The translations under genes and the position numbers were made by a program. Under the pieces are notes generated by a model. That model was not told where the DNA came from, did not search any database, and was given only the letters and a program-made list of their open reading frames with translations. A stretch of 64,000 nucleotides of DNA, taken from the NCBI RefSeq assembly GCF_035695185.1, contig NZ_DASSES010000105.1, positions 13,249-77,248 of the forward strand. Reading direction: 5' to 3'. The DNA is from Frateuria_A sp035695185 (lineage in GTDB: Bacteria; Pseudomonadota; Gammaproteobacteria; Xanthomonadales; Rhodanobacteraceae). Of the stretch, positions 16,822-28,053 are shown piece by piece. Position 1 is the stretch's first letter. Each line of letters begins with the position of its first letter.

Positions 16822-17370
16822 TCAGTCGCGCACGCGTGCCGGGTTGCCGACCACGGTGGCGCCTTCGGGTACGTCACGGGTGACCACGCTGCCCGCGCCA
16901 ACCAGCGCGTCGTCTCCCACGCTGACCCCGGGCAGGATCAGCGCGCCGGCACCGATCCAGACGTTGCTGCCGATCCGCACCGGCCGGCCGAACTCCAGGC
17001 CGGTCGCGCGCCTGGCCGGGTCACGCGGGTGGTCGGCGGCAAGGATCTGCACGCCCGGGCCGATCTGCGTGCGCTCGCCGATCCGCACGTCGACCACGTC
17101 CAGGATGACGCAATGGAAGTTCAGGAAGGCGCCGGCCCCCAGGTGGATGTTGAAGCCGTAGTCGCAGTGGAAAGGCGGGCGGATCACCGCCCCGTCGCCC
17201 ACCGTGGCGAGGCGTTCCCTGAGCAGGGCGTGCCAGCGCACGGGGCCATCGGCCAGCGCGGCGTTGTAGCGGGCCAGCCAGCGGTGGTTGGCGGCCAGTT
17301 CCGCCTGCAGCTCCGGTGCGCTGGCGTCATAGAGCTCGCCTGCCAGCATCTTCTGCCTTTCGCTGCGCAC
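16822..17370 (-). CDS. maa: Sugar O-acetyltransferase (maltose/galactoside type)
   Basis: A 182-residue left-handed beta-helix acetyltransferase with hexapeptide repeats. The N-terminal Mac domain is KMLAGELYDASAPEL. The catalytic His is in AADHPRDPARR, and the hexapeptides include IGSNVWIGAGALILPGVSVG. It transfers acetyl from acetyl-CoA to sugars in the cytoplasm. Start is GTG 17370, preceded by GAAGGA; ATG 17349 would cut into the Mac domain. It lies 7 bp after the upstream gene and is probably cotranscribed with it. Confidence 0.9.
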   Translation of the reverse strand: MRSERQKMLAGELYDASAPELQAELAANHRWLARYNAALADGPVRWHALLRERLATVGDGAVIRPPFHCDYGFNIHLGAGAFLNFHCVILDVVDVRIGERTQIGPGVQILAADHPRDPARRATGLEFGRPVRIGSNVWIGAGALILPGVSVGDDALVGAGSVVTRDVPEGATVVGNPARVRD

Positions 17371-17377
17371 GCGCCGG

Positions 17378-17674
17378 TCAGTCCTTCAGCGCGCCTTCCT
17401 TCGGATCGCTCGCGGCGTACACCGAGTCCGGGTACTCGGCGGCGTGCGGGTGTTTCAGGGCCTGGCGCACGGCCTGCGGCAGGTGGTCGACGTCCAGGAT
17501 CACCTTGCCTTCGTGCACTTCGCGGATGGCGTCAGCCGGCAGCGTGAAGTCGCCGCCGTTCTCGATGTTGACGACCAGTTCCCTGCTGTCGGCATGGACT
17601 TCGCGCACGGCGCCCACGCCCAGTTCGCCGTCGGCGACGAACACCATGAAGCCCGGTTCGATCGGTTCTTGCAT
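17378..17674 (-). CDS. PRC-barrel/DUF2171-like small protein
   Basis: A 98-residue soluble protein with a beta-rich core (MVFVADGELGVGAVREV, then GDFTLPADAIREVHEGKVILDV), resembling the PRC-barrel/DUF2171 pattern of small stress-related proteins. A C-terminal helix follows (LPQAVRQALKHPHAAE). ATG 17674 is preceded by GAGGT; a GTG 27 bp upstream also fits. The family match is by pattern only. Confidence 0.6.
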   Translation of the reverse strand: MQEPIEPGFMVFVADGELGVGAVREVHADSRELVVNIENGGDFTLPADAIREVHEGKVILDVDHLPQAVRQALKHPHAAEYPDSVYAASDPKEGALKD

Positions 17675-17739
17675 GAGACTGACCTCGCTGGGGGAGACCA
17701 CCCCAGTGTGGCGCCCCGGCTGTGCGGGCCGGGTGACGG

Positions 17740-18255
17740 TCAGGGCGCCACCTCGCGCACCAGCAACGCGGCGAGTGCGCGCCTGTGCGGCACGCCAATG
17801 CCGTTGGGCTCGCCGCGCACGTAGTGGGTCACGTGCGGCACGGGGTCGGCGAAGGCCTGGCCCAGCTGGCCGGCAAGTTCGTCGCGGAAGGCGTGCATCG
17901 CGGGCAGGTCCAGGTACTCGATCAGCGACCAGCTGTCGGGTGTGCCGGCATCACCGGAGCCGGCCTTGTGCAGCAGGGCATAGCGGCCGCTGCGCCGCGG
18001 CCTCCAGGACAGCGATTCGTACAGCGCTCGCAGCCTTGCCACGCCCAGTCCGGCGGCCGCGGCGCGGGACATCTCCTGGCTCAGCACGGTGGCGTGGAAT
18101 TCGGCCTTGCGTCGAAGCCGCACTCCGTCGAATTCGCAGGCATCCCCGAAGGGCGTGGCCATCCGCGCGGCCGGCAGCGGCAGCACGAACGCACGCTCCG
18201 GCGAGAATCCGGGCCAGGGAAGGGCGGGAAGGCGGGCTTCGTCCATGCGGCGCAT
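17740..18255 (-). CDS. Hypothetical protein with two HxT motifs (2H-phosphoesterase-like)
   Basis: A 171-residue soluble protein. Two histidine-X-threonine motifs are visible: H54-T56 in EFHATVL and H141-T143 in VPHVTHYVRG. This is the signature spacing of 2H phosphoesterases (ligT/CPDase class), which act on RNA or nucleotide cyclic phosphates. The assignment is from motifs alone. A second ATG at 18246 is possible. Confidence 0.6.
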   Translation of the reverse strand: MRRMDEARLPALPWPGFSPERAFVLPLPAARMATPFGDACEFDGVRLRRKAEFHATVLSQEMSRAAAAGLGVARLRALYESLSWRPRRSGRYALLHKAGSGDAGTPDSWSLIEYLDLPAMHAFRDELAGQLGQAFADPVPHVTHYVRGEPNGIGVPHRRALAALLVREVAP

Positions 18256-18376
18256 GCTCGGGTGGCAGGCGTCGAGGATGGGCGAACGCAGGCCCGTTGT
18301 CGCCTCGCCGGGGCGGGGACTCAGGCTGCCGGCATCCTGTACGCTCAGCGCATTTCAGGTCGACCTGCCAGGAACC

Positions 18377-19651
18377 ATGGACCCCAACGCCCCCGCGCAC
18401 ATCGGCATCATCGGACTGGGATACGTCGGCCTGCCGCTGGCGGTGGAGTTCGGGCGGCGCTTCGACACGCTCGGCTACGACATCGACGCCGCGCGCGTGG
18501 CGGAACTGCGCGACGGCAACGACCACACGCTGGAGACCTCGCCCGACCAGTTGCGCGCCGCCACGCGCCTGTCGTTCACCGGGCGCGCCGCGGACCTCGC
18601 GCCGTGCAACGTGTACATCGTCACCGTGCCCACGCCCATCGACGAGGCGCAGCGGCCGGACCTCAAGCCCCTGGAGGCGGCCTGCCGCATGCTCGGCCCG
18701 CTGCTGAAGCGCGGCGACCTGGTGGTGTTCGAGTCGACCGTGTACCCGGGCACCACCGAGGAAGTCTGCGTGCCGCTGCTGGCCGAGGGATCGGGCCTGG
18801 CCTTCAATAACGACTTCTTCTGCGGCTACAGCCCGGAGCGGATCAACCCGGGCGATCACGCGCGGCGGGTGACCGACATCGTCAAGCTCACCTCCGGCTC
18901 GACGCCGGCCGCGGCCGAGCGGGTGGACGCGCTTTACCGCACGATCATCCGCGCGGGCACGCACAAGACCTCATCGATTCGCGTGGCCGAGTCGGCCAAG
19001 GTGATCGAGAACGTGCAGCGCGACGTCAACATCGCCCTGGTCAACGAGCTGGCGCTGATCTTCCACCGGCTGGGCATCGATACCGAGGAAGTGCTCGCCG
19101 CCGCGGGCACCAAATGGAACTTCCTGCCGTTCCGGCCGGGCCTGGTCGGCGGTCACTGCATCGGCGTGGACCCGTACTACCTGACCCACAAGGCCGAGAT
19201 CACCGGTTACCACCCCGAGCTGATCCTGGCCGCGCGGCGCATCAACAGCCGCATGGGCAGCTACGTGGCCGACCGGGTGATCCGCCTGATGAGCGAGCGG
19301 CGCCTGCACATCGTCGATGCGCGCGTGCTGGTGCTGGGCTTCGCCTTCAAGGAGAACTGCCCGGACCTGCGCAACACGCGGGTGATCGACATCGTGCGCG
19401 AGCTGGAATCCTCCGCCGCCCAGGTGGACGTGTACGACCCCTGGGTGGACGCGGCCGAAGCCGAGCGGGCCTACCGCGTGCGGCTGGTGGAACAGCCGGG
19501 CGAGGGCTACGACGCGATCATCGTGGCGGTGGCGCACCGGCAGTTCCAGGAGCTTGGCGCCGAACGCATCCGCGCGCTGGGCAAGCCGGGGGCGGTGATC
19601 TACGACGTCAAGTCGGTGCTGCCGCAGCAAGCTGTCGACGGCCGGTTGTAA
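18377..19651 (+). CDS. Nucleotide-sugar dehydrogenase (UDP-GlcNAc/ManNAc/Glc 6-dehydrogenase family)
   Basis: A 424-residue enzyme of the UDP-glucose/UDP-N-acetylhexosamine 6-dehydrogenase family. It has the NAD-binding GLGYVGLPLAVEF near the N-terminus, the central helix AKVIENVQRDVNIALVNEL, the catalytic Cys in GGHCIGVDPYY, and a C-terminal domain with LGFAFKENCPDLRNTR. The sequence is closest in feel to the WecC/TviB branch that oxidises N-acetylated sugars. It makes a uronic-acid donor for surface polysaccharide. It is not in a visible polysaccharide cluster here. The start has AGGA upstream. Confidence 0.9.
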   Translation: MDPNAPAHIGIIGLGYVGLPLAVEFGRRFDTLGYDIDAARVAELRDGNDHTLETSPDQLRAATRLSFTGRAADLAPCNVYIVTVPTPIDEAQRPDLKPLEAACRMLGPLLKRGDLVVFESTVYPGTTEEVCVPLLAEGSGLAFNNDFFCGYSPERINPGDHARRVTDIVKLTSGSTPAAAERVDALYRTIIRAGTHKTSSIRVAESAKVIENVQRDVNIALVNELALIFHRLGIDTEEVLAAAGTKWNFLPFRPGLVGGHCIGVDPYYLTHKAEITGYHPELILAARRINSRMGSYVADRVIRLMSERRLHIVDARVLVLGFAFKENCPDLRNTRVIDIVRELESSAAQVDVYDPWVDAAEAERAYRVRLVEQPGEGYDAIIVAVAHRQFQELGAERIRALGKPGAVIYDVKSVLPQQAVDGRL

Positions 19652-19708
19652 GCCGCCGACCCCGCACCCGGGCCGTTCCGCCGCGGCGAAAGGACCGGTT
19701 CAGTCCGG

Positions 19709-19737
19709 TTGACCTTGAATCGTCTAATCCGTACCAT
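19709..19737 (+). promoter_or_regulatory. Putative sigma70 promoter of the SUF operon
   Basis: A TTGACC -35 at 19709-19714, 17-bp spacer, and TACCAT -10 at 19732-19737. It lies about 30 bp before the rrf2 start codon. Assigned by consensus and position only. Confidence 0.5.
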
Positions 19738-19750
19738 TTTGGTCTGGATT
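19726..19750. promoter_or_regulatory. Putative Rrf2-family operator
   Basis: The imperfect palindrome AATCCGTACC, ATTTT, GGTCTGGATT has 8 of 10 paired positions and covers the -10 element. It sits directly before the Rrf2 regulator and the SUF operon. Autoregulation by an iron-sulfur sensing repressor is expected for this family. Confidence 0.6.
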
Positions 19751-19766
19751 CGACGAGGCTTTCCCC

Positions 19767-20218
19767 TTGCTTCGCGTCAGTCGCCTCACCGATTACGCCA
19801 CGGTGGTGATGACCTGCATTGCCGCCCATCCGCACGACGTGCTCAGCACGGCGCAGATCGCCGACGAGACGCGGCTGGAAGGGCCGACCGTGAGCAAGCT
19901 GCTGAAGTCGCTGGGCCATGCCGGCCTGGTCGAATCGTTCCGCGGCGTCAACGGCGGCTACCGGCTGGCGCGACCGGCGCGCGAGATCAGCCTGGCGCAG
20001 ATCGTCGAGGCGATGGAAGGGCCGATCGGCATGACCGAATGCAGCGTCGAAGGGCAGTGTGGCCGCGAGTCGCAATGCGGCGTGCGCGGCAGCTGGCGGC
20101 GCATCAGCAGCGTGCTGGACAACGCGCTGCGCGCGGTCAGCCTGGCCGACATGCTGCAACCGCCGCGCCCGGCGGTGGCCACCGTGGCGCTGAGCGAACT
20201 GAAGGGCAGGACCCACGC

Positions 20219-20222
<4 letters not shown>
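19767..20222 (+). CDS. Rrf2-family SUF regulator (iron-sulfur sensing)
   Basis: A 151-residue winged-helix transcription factor (start LRVSRLTDYATVVMT; recognition region ETRLEGPTVSKLLKSLG). Three cysteines C92, C98 and C104 (ECSVEGQCGRESQC) form the expected Fe-S ligand set. It leads the SUF operon and is the likely sensor repressing it when clusters are sufficient. Start is TTG 19767, preceded by GAGG; no better ATG is in frame. Its stop overlaps the sufB GTG. Confidence 0.92.
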
Positions 20223-21693
<1,471 letters not shown>

Positions 21694-21697
<4 letters not shown>

Positions 21698-22113
21698 CCA
21701 CGGCCGCGACCAGCACGCACCCCGGCGGCACCGACCTGCAGGCCTTGCTGGCGGGACTGAACCCGCGCCTGCATCCGATGCCGCGGCGGTTCCTGTTCGT
21801 TTCGCACGAGAAGGCCGCCGCGCGCCTGCATGAAGCGCTGATGATGTTCCGCGAGGACGAGGGCGTCACGCTGATCGTCGACCACGACCTGGAAGGCGCC
21901 GAAGTGGTCGCCGACCGCCTGCTGTGGGCGCAGATCACGCTCGGCGTCGAATCCAGTCTCGACGCGGTCGGCATGATGGCCGCCGTCTCCGCCGCGCTCG
22001 CCGCGCGCGGCATCTCCTGCAACCCGGTTTCCGCGTTCCTGCACGACCACGTGTTCGTGCCCTGGGACCGTCGCGAGGACGCGCTCGACGCGCTCGCGCA
22101 CCTCTCCGCCTGA
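21694..22113 (+). CDS. ACT-domain protein embedded in the SUF operon
   Basis: A 139-residue cytoplasmic protein of the DUF2241/COG3602 ACT-domain type: LNPRLHPMPRRFLFVSHE, WAQITLGVESSLDAVGMMAAV and FLHDHVFVPWDRREDALDAL. ACT domains usually bind amino acids or other small ligands. Its ATG overlaps the sufB stop, and it precedes sufC by 10 bp, so it is part of the operon. Its role here is unknown. Confidence 0.8.
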
Positions 22114-22123
22114 TGGAAAGACC

Positions 22124-22887
<764 letters not shown>

Positions 22888-22891
<4 letters not shown>

Positions 22892-24189
22892 ACCAGCCGG
22901 CCCGCCCGCCGTTCGTCGCCGCCCTGGCCGACGCGCCGCTGCCGGCCAGCGGCATCGCCTGGCTGGACCAGGCGCGCCGCGAGAACCTCGACGCTTTTGT
23001 CGCCGCCGGCCTGCCGGACACGCGGGTGGAGGCATGGAAGTACACCGCGCTGCGCGCGCTGGCGCAGCGCAGTTTCGTTGCCGGCGATGGGCAGGCGGCC
23101 GGGCGTCCGGTCGATCGGGCCGCCCTGGCGCTTCCCGGCGTCGACGGACCCACGCTGGTGTTCGTCAACGGCGCGTTCCGGGCGGATCTTTCAGCACTCG
23201 ATGCCCTGCCGGAAGGGGTGAGCCTGCTACCGCTGTCGCGTGCGCTGACCGAGGATCCGGAAACGTTGCGCTTCGCCTTGTCGCGGCATTACCGCGAGCC
23301 GGGCGACGCGTTCGCGCGGATCAATGGTGCTTTTGCCGCCGACGGTGCGGTGCTGCGCGTTGCCGACCGGGCCAGGATCGCCACGCCGTTGCGCCTGGTG
23401 TTCGTCGGCGCCGCAGCCGATCACGACCTGGCCTGGCACGTGCGCAACCTCGTCGAGGTGGGCGAGGGCGCCGAGATCACGCTGGTCGAGCAGCACCTGG
23501 ATGCCGGCGGGCAAGCGCACCTGGGAACCCAGCTTGCCGAACTCACCCTGCGCGCCGATGCGGTCCTGCACCACGTGGTGCTGCAACAGGCGGGCGCCAG
23601 CAGCCTGGTCCGGCGCAGCCACTACCGGCTGGACACGCGCACCCGGGCGCACCTGCACGTGCTGGAGCTCGGTGGTGCATTGGCCCGGCATGACCTGTGG
23701 GCGGAGCTGGTCGGTGATGCGGCCGCCTTCCACACGCATGGCGCCTTCCTGCCCGACGGCCGCCAGCACGTGGACACCCAGCTGGCGATCCACCACCGCG
23801 CGCGCGACACCGTGTCGTCCTCGACCTGGCGCGGCGTGGCCAGCGGCCGCGGGCGTGGCGTGTTCCGTGGCGCGATCGTGGTGAACGCCGGTGCCGATGG
23901 GGCCGACGCCTCGCTCAACAACAAGAACCTGCTGCTCTCGCCACAGGCCGAGATCGACACCAAGCCGGAGCTGGAGATCTACGCCGACGAGGTGAAGGCC
24001 GCGCACGGCGCCACGGTCGGCCAGCTCGACGAGCGTGCGCTCTTCTACCTGCGCTCGCGCGGCATTCCCGGCGCGCAGGCGCGCACGTTGCTGACCTCCG
24101 CGTTCGCCCGCGCCCCGTTCGAGTCGCTGCCGCACCAGGCGCTGCGCGAGCATATCGACCAGCTGCTGCTGTCCCGGCTTCCCGCGTGA
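22888..24189 (+). CDS. sufD: Fe-S assembly protein SufD
   Basis: A 433-residue partner of SufB. The conserved C-terminal core includes SSSTWRGVASGRGRGVFRG, NNKNLLLSPQAEIDTKPELEI and DEVKAAHGATVGQLDERALFY. The N-terminal part (EAWKYTALRAL) matches the family. It overlaps sufC. Together with SufB and SufC it forms the cluster-building complex in the cytoplasm. Confidence 0.96.
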
Positions 24190-24321
24190 CTCTGCCTTCC
24201 CCGCCGGGCAGCGGACCGCGTCGCGGGCGGGGCCGGGCATGATCCCCTCGCGGGCAAACCGAACTTTTCTTCACATCCGGCAGGCTAAAACCTCGTGATC
24301 CCTTCACAAAACGAGCCACCG

Positions 24322-25575
24322 ATGTCCGCTACCGCCGCCCACGCACATCCGGCGCCTGCCCTCGACCTCGAGCGGATCCGCGCCGACTTCCCGCTGCTCG
24401 CCCGCAGCGTGCATGGCAAGCCGCTGGTCTACCTGGACAACGCCAATACCAGCCAGAAGCCCGCGGCCGTGATCGAAGCGGTCGATGCGCACTACCGCCT
24501 GCACAACGCCAACGTCTCCCGCGCCGTGCACCAGCTGGGCGAGGAGGCGACCCTCGCCTACGAGGGCGCGCGCGACAAGCTGGCCCGCTTCATCAATGCG
24601 CCCTCGCGCAACGAGCTGGTGCTCACCTCCGGCACGACCCAGGCGATCAACCTGGTCGCCTACAGCTACGCGCTGCCGCAGCTGCAGCCCGGCGACGCCA
24701 TCCTCACCACGCTGATGGAGCATCACGCCAACATCGTGCCGTGGCAGCTGGTGGCCGGGCGCAGTGGCGCCACGGTGAAGTTCGCCCCGATCGACGAACG
24801 CGGCCAGCTGGACGTGGAGCGCTACGTCGCGATGCTGACCCCCGAGGTGAAGCTGGCCTGCGTGGCGCACGTGTCGAACGTACTCGGCACCGTGAACCCG
24901 GTGCGCGAGATCGCCCGCGAGTGTGCGCGCCGCGGCATCCCGCTGCTGGTCGACGGTTCGCAGGCGGTGCCGCACCGTCCGGTCGACGTGCAGGCGCTGG
25001 GCTGCGACTTCTACGCCTTCACCGGGCACAAGATGCTCGGCCCGACCGGCACCGGCGCACTCTGGGCGCGCCGTGCGCACCTGGATGCGATGCCGCCGTT
25101 CTTCGGCGGCGGCGACATGATCCGGCAGGTGCGCGTGGATGGCACCACCTTCGCCGATCCGCCGCACAAGTTCGAGGCCGGTACGCCCAACATCGCCGGC
25201 TTCGTCGGCCTGGGCGCGGCGGTGGACTACTACCACTCGCTGGACCTGGGTGCGATCCACGCCTGGGAGCAGGAGCTGCTTGCCTACGCCACCGCGCGCC
25301 TGCGCGAGGTACCGGGGCTGCGGCTGTTCGGGGAGGCGGCGGAGAAGGAGCCGGTGATCTCGTTCCTGGTCGAGGGGACGCAGTCGACCGATCTGGCCAC
25401 GCTGCTGGACCTGGAAGGGGTGGCCGTGCGCTCCGGTCACCACTGCGCCCATCCGCTGATGCAGCACTATGGCGTGCCGGCCACGCTGCGCGCCTCGCTG
25501 GCCTTCTACAACACCATGGACGAGGTCGACGTGTTCGTCGCGGCGCTGCAGAAGGTGCGCAAGCTGCTGATGTAG
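24322..25575 (+). CDS. sufS: Cysteine desulfurase SufS
   Basis: A 417-residue PLP-dependent class V aminotransferase-fold enzyme that supplies sulfur. PLP lysine is K237 (FTGHKMLG) and the active-site Cys is C375 (VRSGHHCAHP), the group II type. ATG 24322 is used; a GTG at 24295 would add 9 residues. It follows sufD after 132 bp, long enough to hold a separate promoter; an AT-rich stretch (AACTTTTCTTCACA) is present. No SufE or SufU is seen in the window. Confidence 0.96.
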   Translation: MSATAAHAHPAPALDLERIRADFPLLARSVHGKPLVYLDNANTSQKPAAVIEAVDAHYRLHNANVSRAVHQLGEEATLAYEGARDKLARFINAPSRNELVLTSGTTQAINLVAYSYALPQLQPGDAILTTLMEHHANIVPWQLVAGRSGATVKFAPIDERGQLDVERYVAMLTPEVKLACVAHVSNVLGTVNPVREIARECARRGIPLLVDGSQAVPHRPVDVQALGCDFYAFTGHKMLGPTGTGALWARRAHLDAMPPFFGGGDMIRQVRVDGTTFADPPHKFEAGTPNIAGFVGLGAAVDYYHSLDLGAIHAWEQELLAYATARLREVPGLRLFGEAAEKEPVISFLVEGTQSTDLATLLDLEGVAVRSGHHCAHPLMQHYGVPATLRASLAFYNTMDEVDVFVAALQKVRKLLM

Positions 25576-25615
25576 GCCGGGCCCATCGTCGGCGTGATCG
25601 GCGGTGGGCTCACGT

Positions 25616-26932
25616 CTATGGATGTGCCGGGGCCACCCGCCAGACGGTATTGCCCACGTCATCGGCGACCAGCAGCGCACCATCCCGCGCCACCGCCACG
25701 CCAACCGGACGCCCCTGTGCGTGCCCATCGTGGTCGACGAAGCCCGTCAGCACGTCCTGCGGCGGGCCGGCGGGCCGGCCGTCGGCGAACGGCACGAAGA
25801 TCACCCGGTATCCGCTCCGCGGCTTGCGGTTCCATGAGCCGTGCTGGCCGACGAAGGCACCGTTGCGGTACCGCGGCATCGACGGGGCGTCGTAGAACGC
25901 CAGGCCGAGCGGGGCGGTGTGGGCGCCCAGTGCGTAGTCGGGTACCACGGCCCGGGCGACCCGTGCCGGGTCCTGCGGGCGCACGCGTTCATCCACGTGT
26001 GCGCCGTAGTAGCTGTAGGGCCAGCCGTAGAAGGCGCCCCGGCGCACGGCGGTCATGTAGTCGGGCACCAGGTCGCTGCCCAGCTCGTCGCGTTCGTTGA
26101 CCGCCACCCACAGCGCACCGCTCTGCGGCTGCCAGGCCATGCCGACCGGGTTGCGCAGGCCGGTGGCGTAGGCGCGCGTGGCGCCGGTGGCCGGGTCGAT
26201 TTCGAGGATGCGCGCGCGATCCCGTTCCACGGCCAGGCCGTTCTCGCCCGCGTTGCTGTTGGAGCCCACGCTGACGTACAGCCGCCTGCCGTCGGGGCTG
26301 GCGACCACGTTCTTGGTCCAGTGGTGATTGATCGCTCCGGCGGGCAGGTCGGCGACCTTGGCGCCGGCAGCGCCGATGCGCGTCTGGCCTTCGCGGTAGG
26401 GGAAGCGCAGGAGCGCGTCGGTGTCGGCCACGTACAGCACCTTCCCGACCAGTGCCATGCCGAAGGGCGAATGCAGGTGGTCGAGCAGCACGCTGCGGGT
26501 CTCGGCCACGCCATCGCCGTCGGCGTCGCGCAGCAGGGTGATGCGGTCGGCGCTGGGCACGCCGGCACCCGCGCGCCGCTGGATCCGGCGCATGGCCCAG
26601 CCCTTCAGTCCCCTGGCGTCTTCCGGTCGCGGCGGCGCGTTGGTCTCGGCCACCAGCACGTCGCCGTCGGGCAGCACATAGAGCCAGCGCGGATGGTCCA
26701 GGTCGCGCGCGAAGGCCCGCACCGTCAGGCCGGGCGCGGCGATGGGCCGGGCACCCGGTCGCCAGCCCCGGGCCGGAGCGATATTCACCGTGGGAAGCAG
26801 CGAACGGGCGGGCGGTGGCAGCACCGGGTCGGGACCGATGCCCGCCGCCAGCGGCAGGCGCGCGCGGACGCCGCAGGCGGTCAGCATCAGCAGGCAGGGA
26901 AACAGCCACAGCGGGCGGTGGATCGGTGGCAT
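25616..26932 (-). CDS. PQQ-dependent sugar dehydrogenase-like lipoprotein
   Basis: A 438-residue six-bladed beta-propeller of the glucose/sorbosone dehydrogenase type. The lipoprotein signal is LFPCLLMLTACG (Cys about residue 20). Conserved blocks are DHPRWLYVLPDGDVLVAET, HSPFGMAL, YVSVGSNSNAGENG, GLRNPVGMAW and AFVGQHGSWNRKPRSGY. It is anchored on the periplasmic side and oxidises sugars or aldoses. GGAGG precedes ATG 26932. It lies on the minus strand between sufS and the GNAT-Rieske pair. Confidence 0.88.
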   Translation of the reverse strand: MPPIHRPLWLFPCLLMLTACGVRARLPLAAGIGPDPVLPPPARSLLPTVNIAPARGWRPGARPIAAPGLTVRAFARDLDHPRWLYVLPDGDVLVAETNAPPRPEDARGLKGWAMRRIQRRAGAGVPSADRITLLRDADGDGVAETRSVLLDHLHSPFGMALVGKVLYVADTDALLRFPYREGQTRIGAAGAKVADLPAGAINHHWTKNVVASPDGRRLYVSVGSNSNAGENGLAVERDRARILEIDPATGATRAYATGLRNPVGMAWQPQSGALWVAVNERDELGSDLVPDYMTAVRRGAFYGWPYSYYGAHVDERVRPQDPARVARAVVPDYALGAHTAPLGLAFYDAPSMPRYRNGAFVGQHGSWNRKPRSGYRVIFVPFADGRPAGPPQDVLTGFVDHDGHAQGRPVGVAVARDGALLVADDVGNTVWRVAPAHP

Positions 26933-27042
26933 CCGGGAAACCTCCAGGGAGGCCCAGTGGAAGCATTCCGGGAGCAAGCCGGCGTGAACCGCGGCCTGTC
27001 CCAGGTCATCGTCCCTAGCGTGCCCGTCGCTATCATGTACGC

Positions 27043-27591
27043 ATGACCACGTCTTCCCAGCCCACCTACCGCATGGCCACCGCGGCCGACATTCCCGCCA
27101 TCGTCGCCCTGGTCGAATCGGCCTATCGCGGGGAGTCGGGCCGACGCGGATGGACCACCGAATCGGACCTCCTGGACGGCCAGCGCACCGACGCGGCCGG
27201 CGTCGCCGACGCCTTGTCCCGCCCCGGCAGTTGCATCCTGCTGCTGGAGCACGACGGGCAACCGCTCGCCAGTTGCCAGCTCGAGCGCAAGGGCGAGGCC
27301 GCGTACTTCGGGATGTTCGCGGTCGATCCCGCACGGCAGGCCGGGGGCTTGGGCAAGCGGCTGCTGGGCGAAGCCGAGCGGCTCGCGCGGGAGGATTGGG
27401 GGTGCCGCCTGATGGAAATGACCGTCATCGTGCAGCGCGAGGAACTGATCGCCTGGTATGAACGCCGCGGCTATCGGCGTACCGGCCAGTTCGCGCCGTT
27501 CCCCTACGGCGACGAGCGTTTCGGCATCCCGCGTCGCGGCGACCTGCGCTTCGAGGTGCTGGTGAAGCGACTGGCCGGGGAGGCGGCATGA
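27043..27591 (+). CDS. GNAT family N-acetyltransferase
   Basis: A 182-residue acetyl-CoA transferase. The core motif is FAVDPARQAGGLGKRLLGEAERLA and the C-terminal YERRGYRRTGQFAPFPY is present. The substrate is unknown. It overlaps the Rieske gene by 4 bp (ATGA), so they are coupled. Divergent from the PQQ gene. Confidence 0.88.
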   Translation: MTTSSQPTYRMATAADIPAIVALVESAYRGESGRRGWTTESDLLDGQRTDAAGVADALSRPGSCILLLEHDGQPLASCQLERKGEAAYFGMFAVDPARQAGGLGKRLLGEAERLAREDWGCRLMEMTVIVQREELIAWYERRGYRRTGQFAPFPYGDERFGIPRRGDLRFEVLVKRLAGEAA

Positions 27592-27914
27592 GTCCGGCGG
27601 CCGGGGGCTGGGTCCGCGTGTGCCGGCAGGGCGAGTTGCTGCCGGGCGAGTTCAAGCTGGTCTTCGACGGCGACACGCCGATCGCGGTCTACAACATCGA
27701 TGGGGCTTACTACGCGATCGAGGACACCTGCACCCATGACGGCGGCGACCTCGCCGGTGGCGAGGTGTTCGGCTTCGAGGTCGAATGTCCCCGGCATGGT
27801 GCTCGCTTCGACGTGCGCACCGGCGCCGTGACCCGTCCGCCGGCGTACGAACCGATCGCCAGCTTCCCGGTGCGCGAGGACGAAGGCGCCATCTGGACCC
27901 GCGACGACCGCTGA
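27588..27914 (+). CDS. Rieske [2Fe-2S] ferredoxin-type protein
   Basis: A 108-residue non-haem-oxygenase type Rieske protein. Ligands are C48-H50 (CTHDGG) and C67-H70 (CPRHGARFD), with the typical spacing. It is cytoplasmic and lies next to SUF genes, as often seen in this bacterial group. The role is likely electron transfer or cluster handling. Confidence 0.92.
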   Translation: MSPAAGGWVRVCRQGELLPGEFKLVFDGDTPIAVYNIDGAYYAIEDTCTHDGGDLAGGEVFGFEVECPRHGARFDVRTGAVTRPPAYEPIASFPVREDEGAIWTRDDR

Positions 27915-28053
27915 AACGCGCCGCGATTCGAACCTCCTTTCCTCCGCAGGGGGGGCGGTTTCACGCCCGGCCGGTAGCGAGGACGGGCCAGCGGGCACGG
28001 GGCCGGTGCCGGCCCGCGCCGGTTGCAGGAGCCCCCGGATACCGGTCCGCTGG

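Noticed and set aside
27919..27945. tRNA on the minus strand (GGTTCGAATC-like T-loop)
   Set aside because: The sequences flanking the loop do not pair into a T-stem, and no acceptor or anticodon arm is found.
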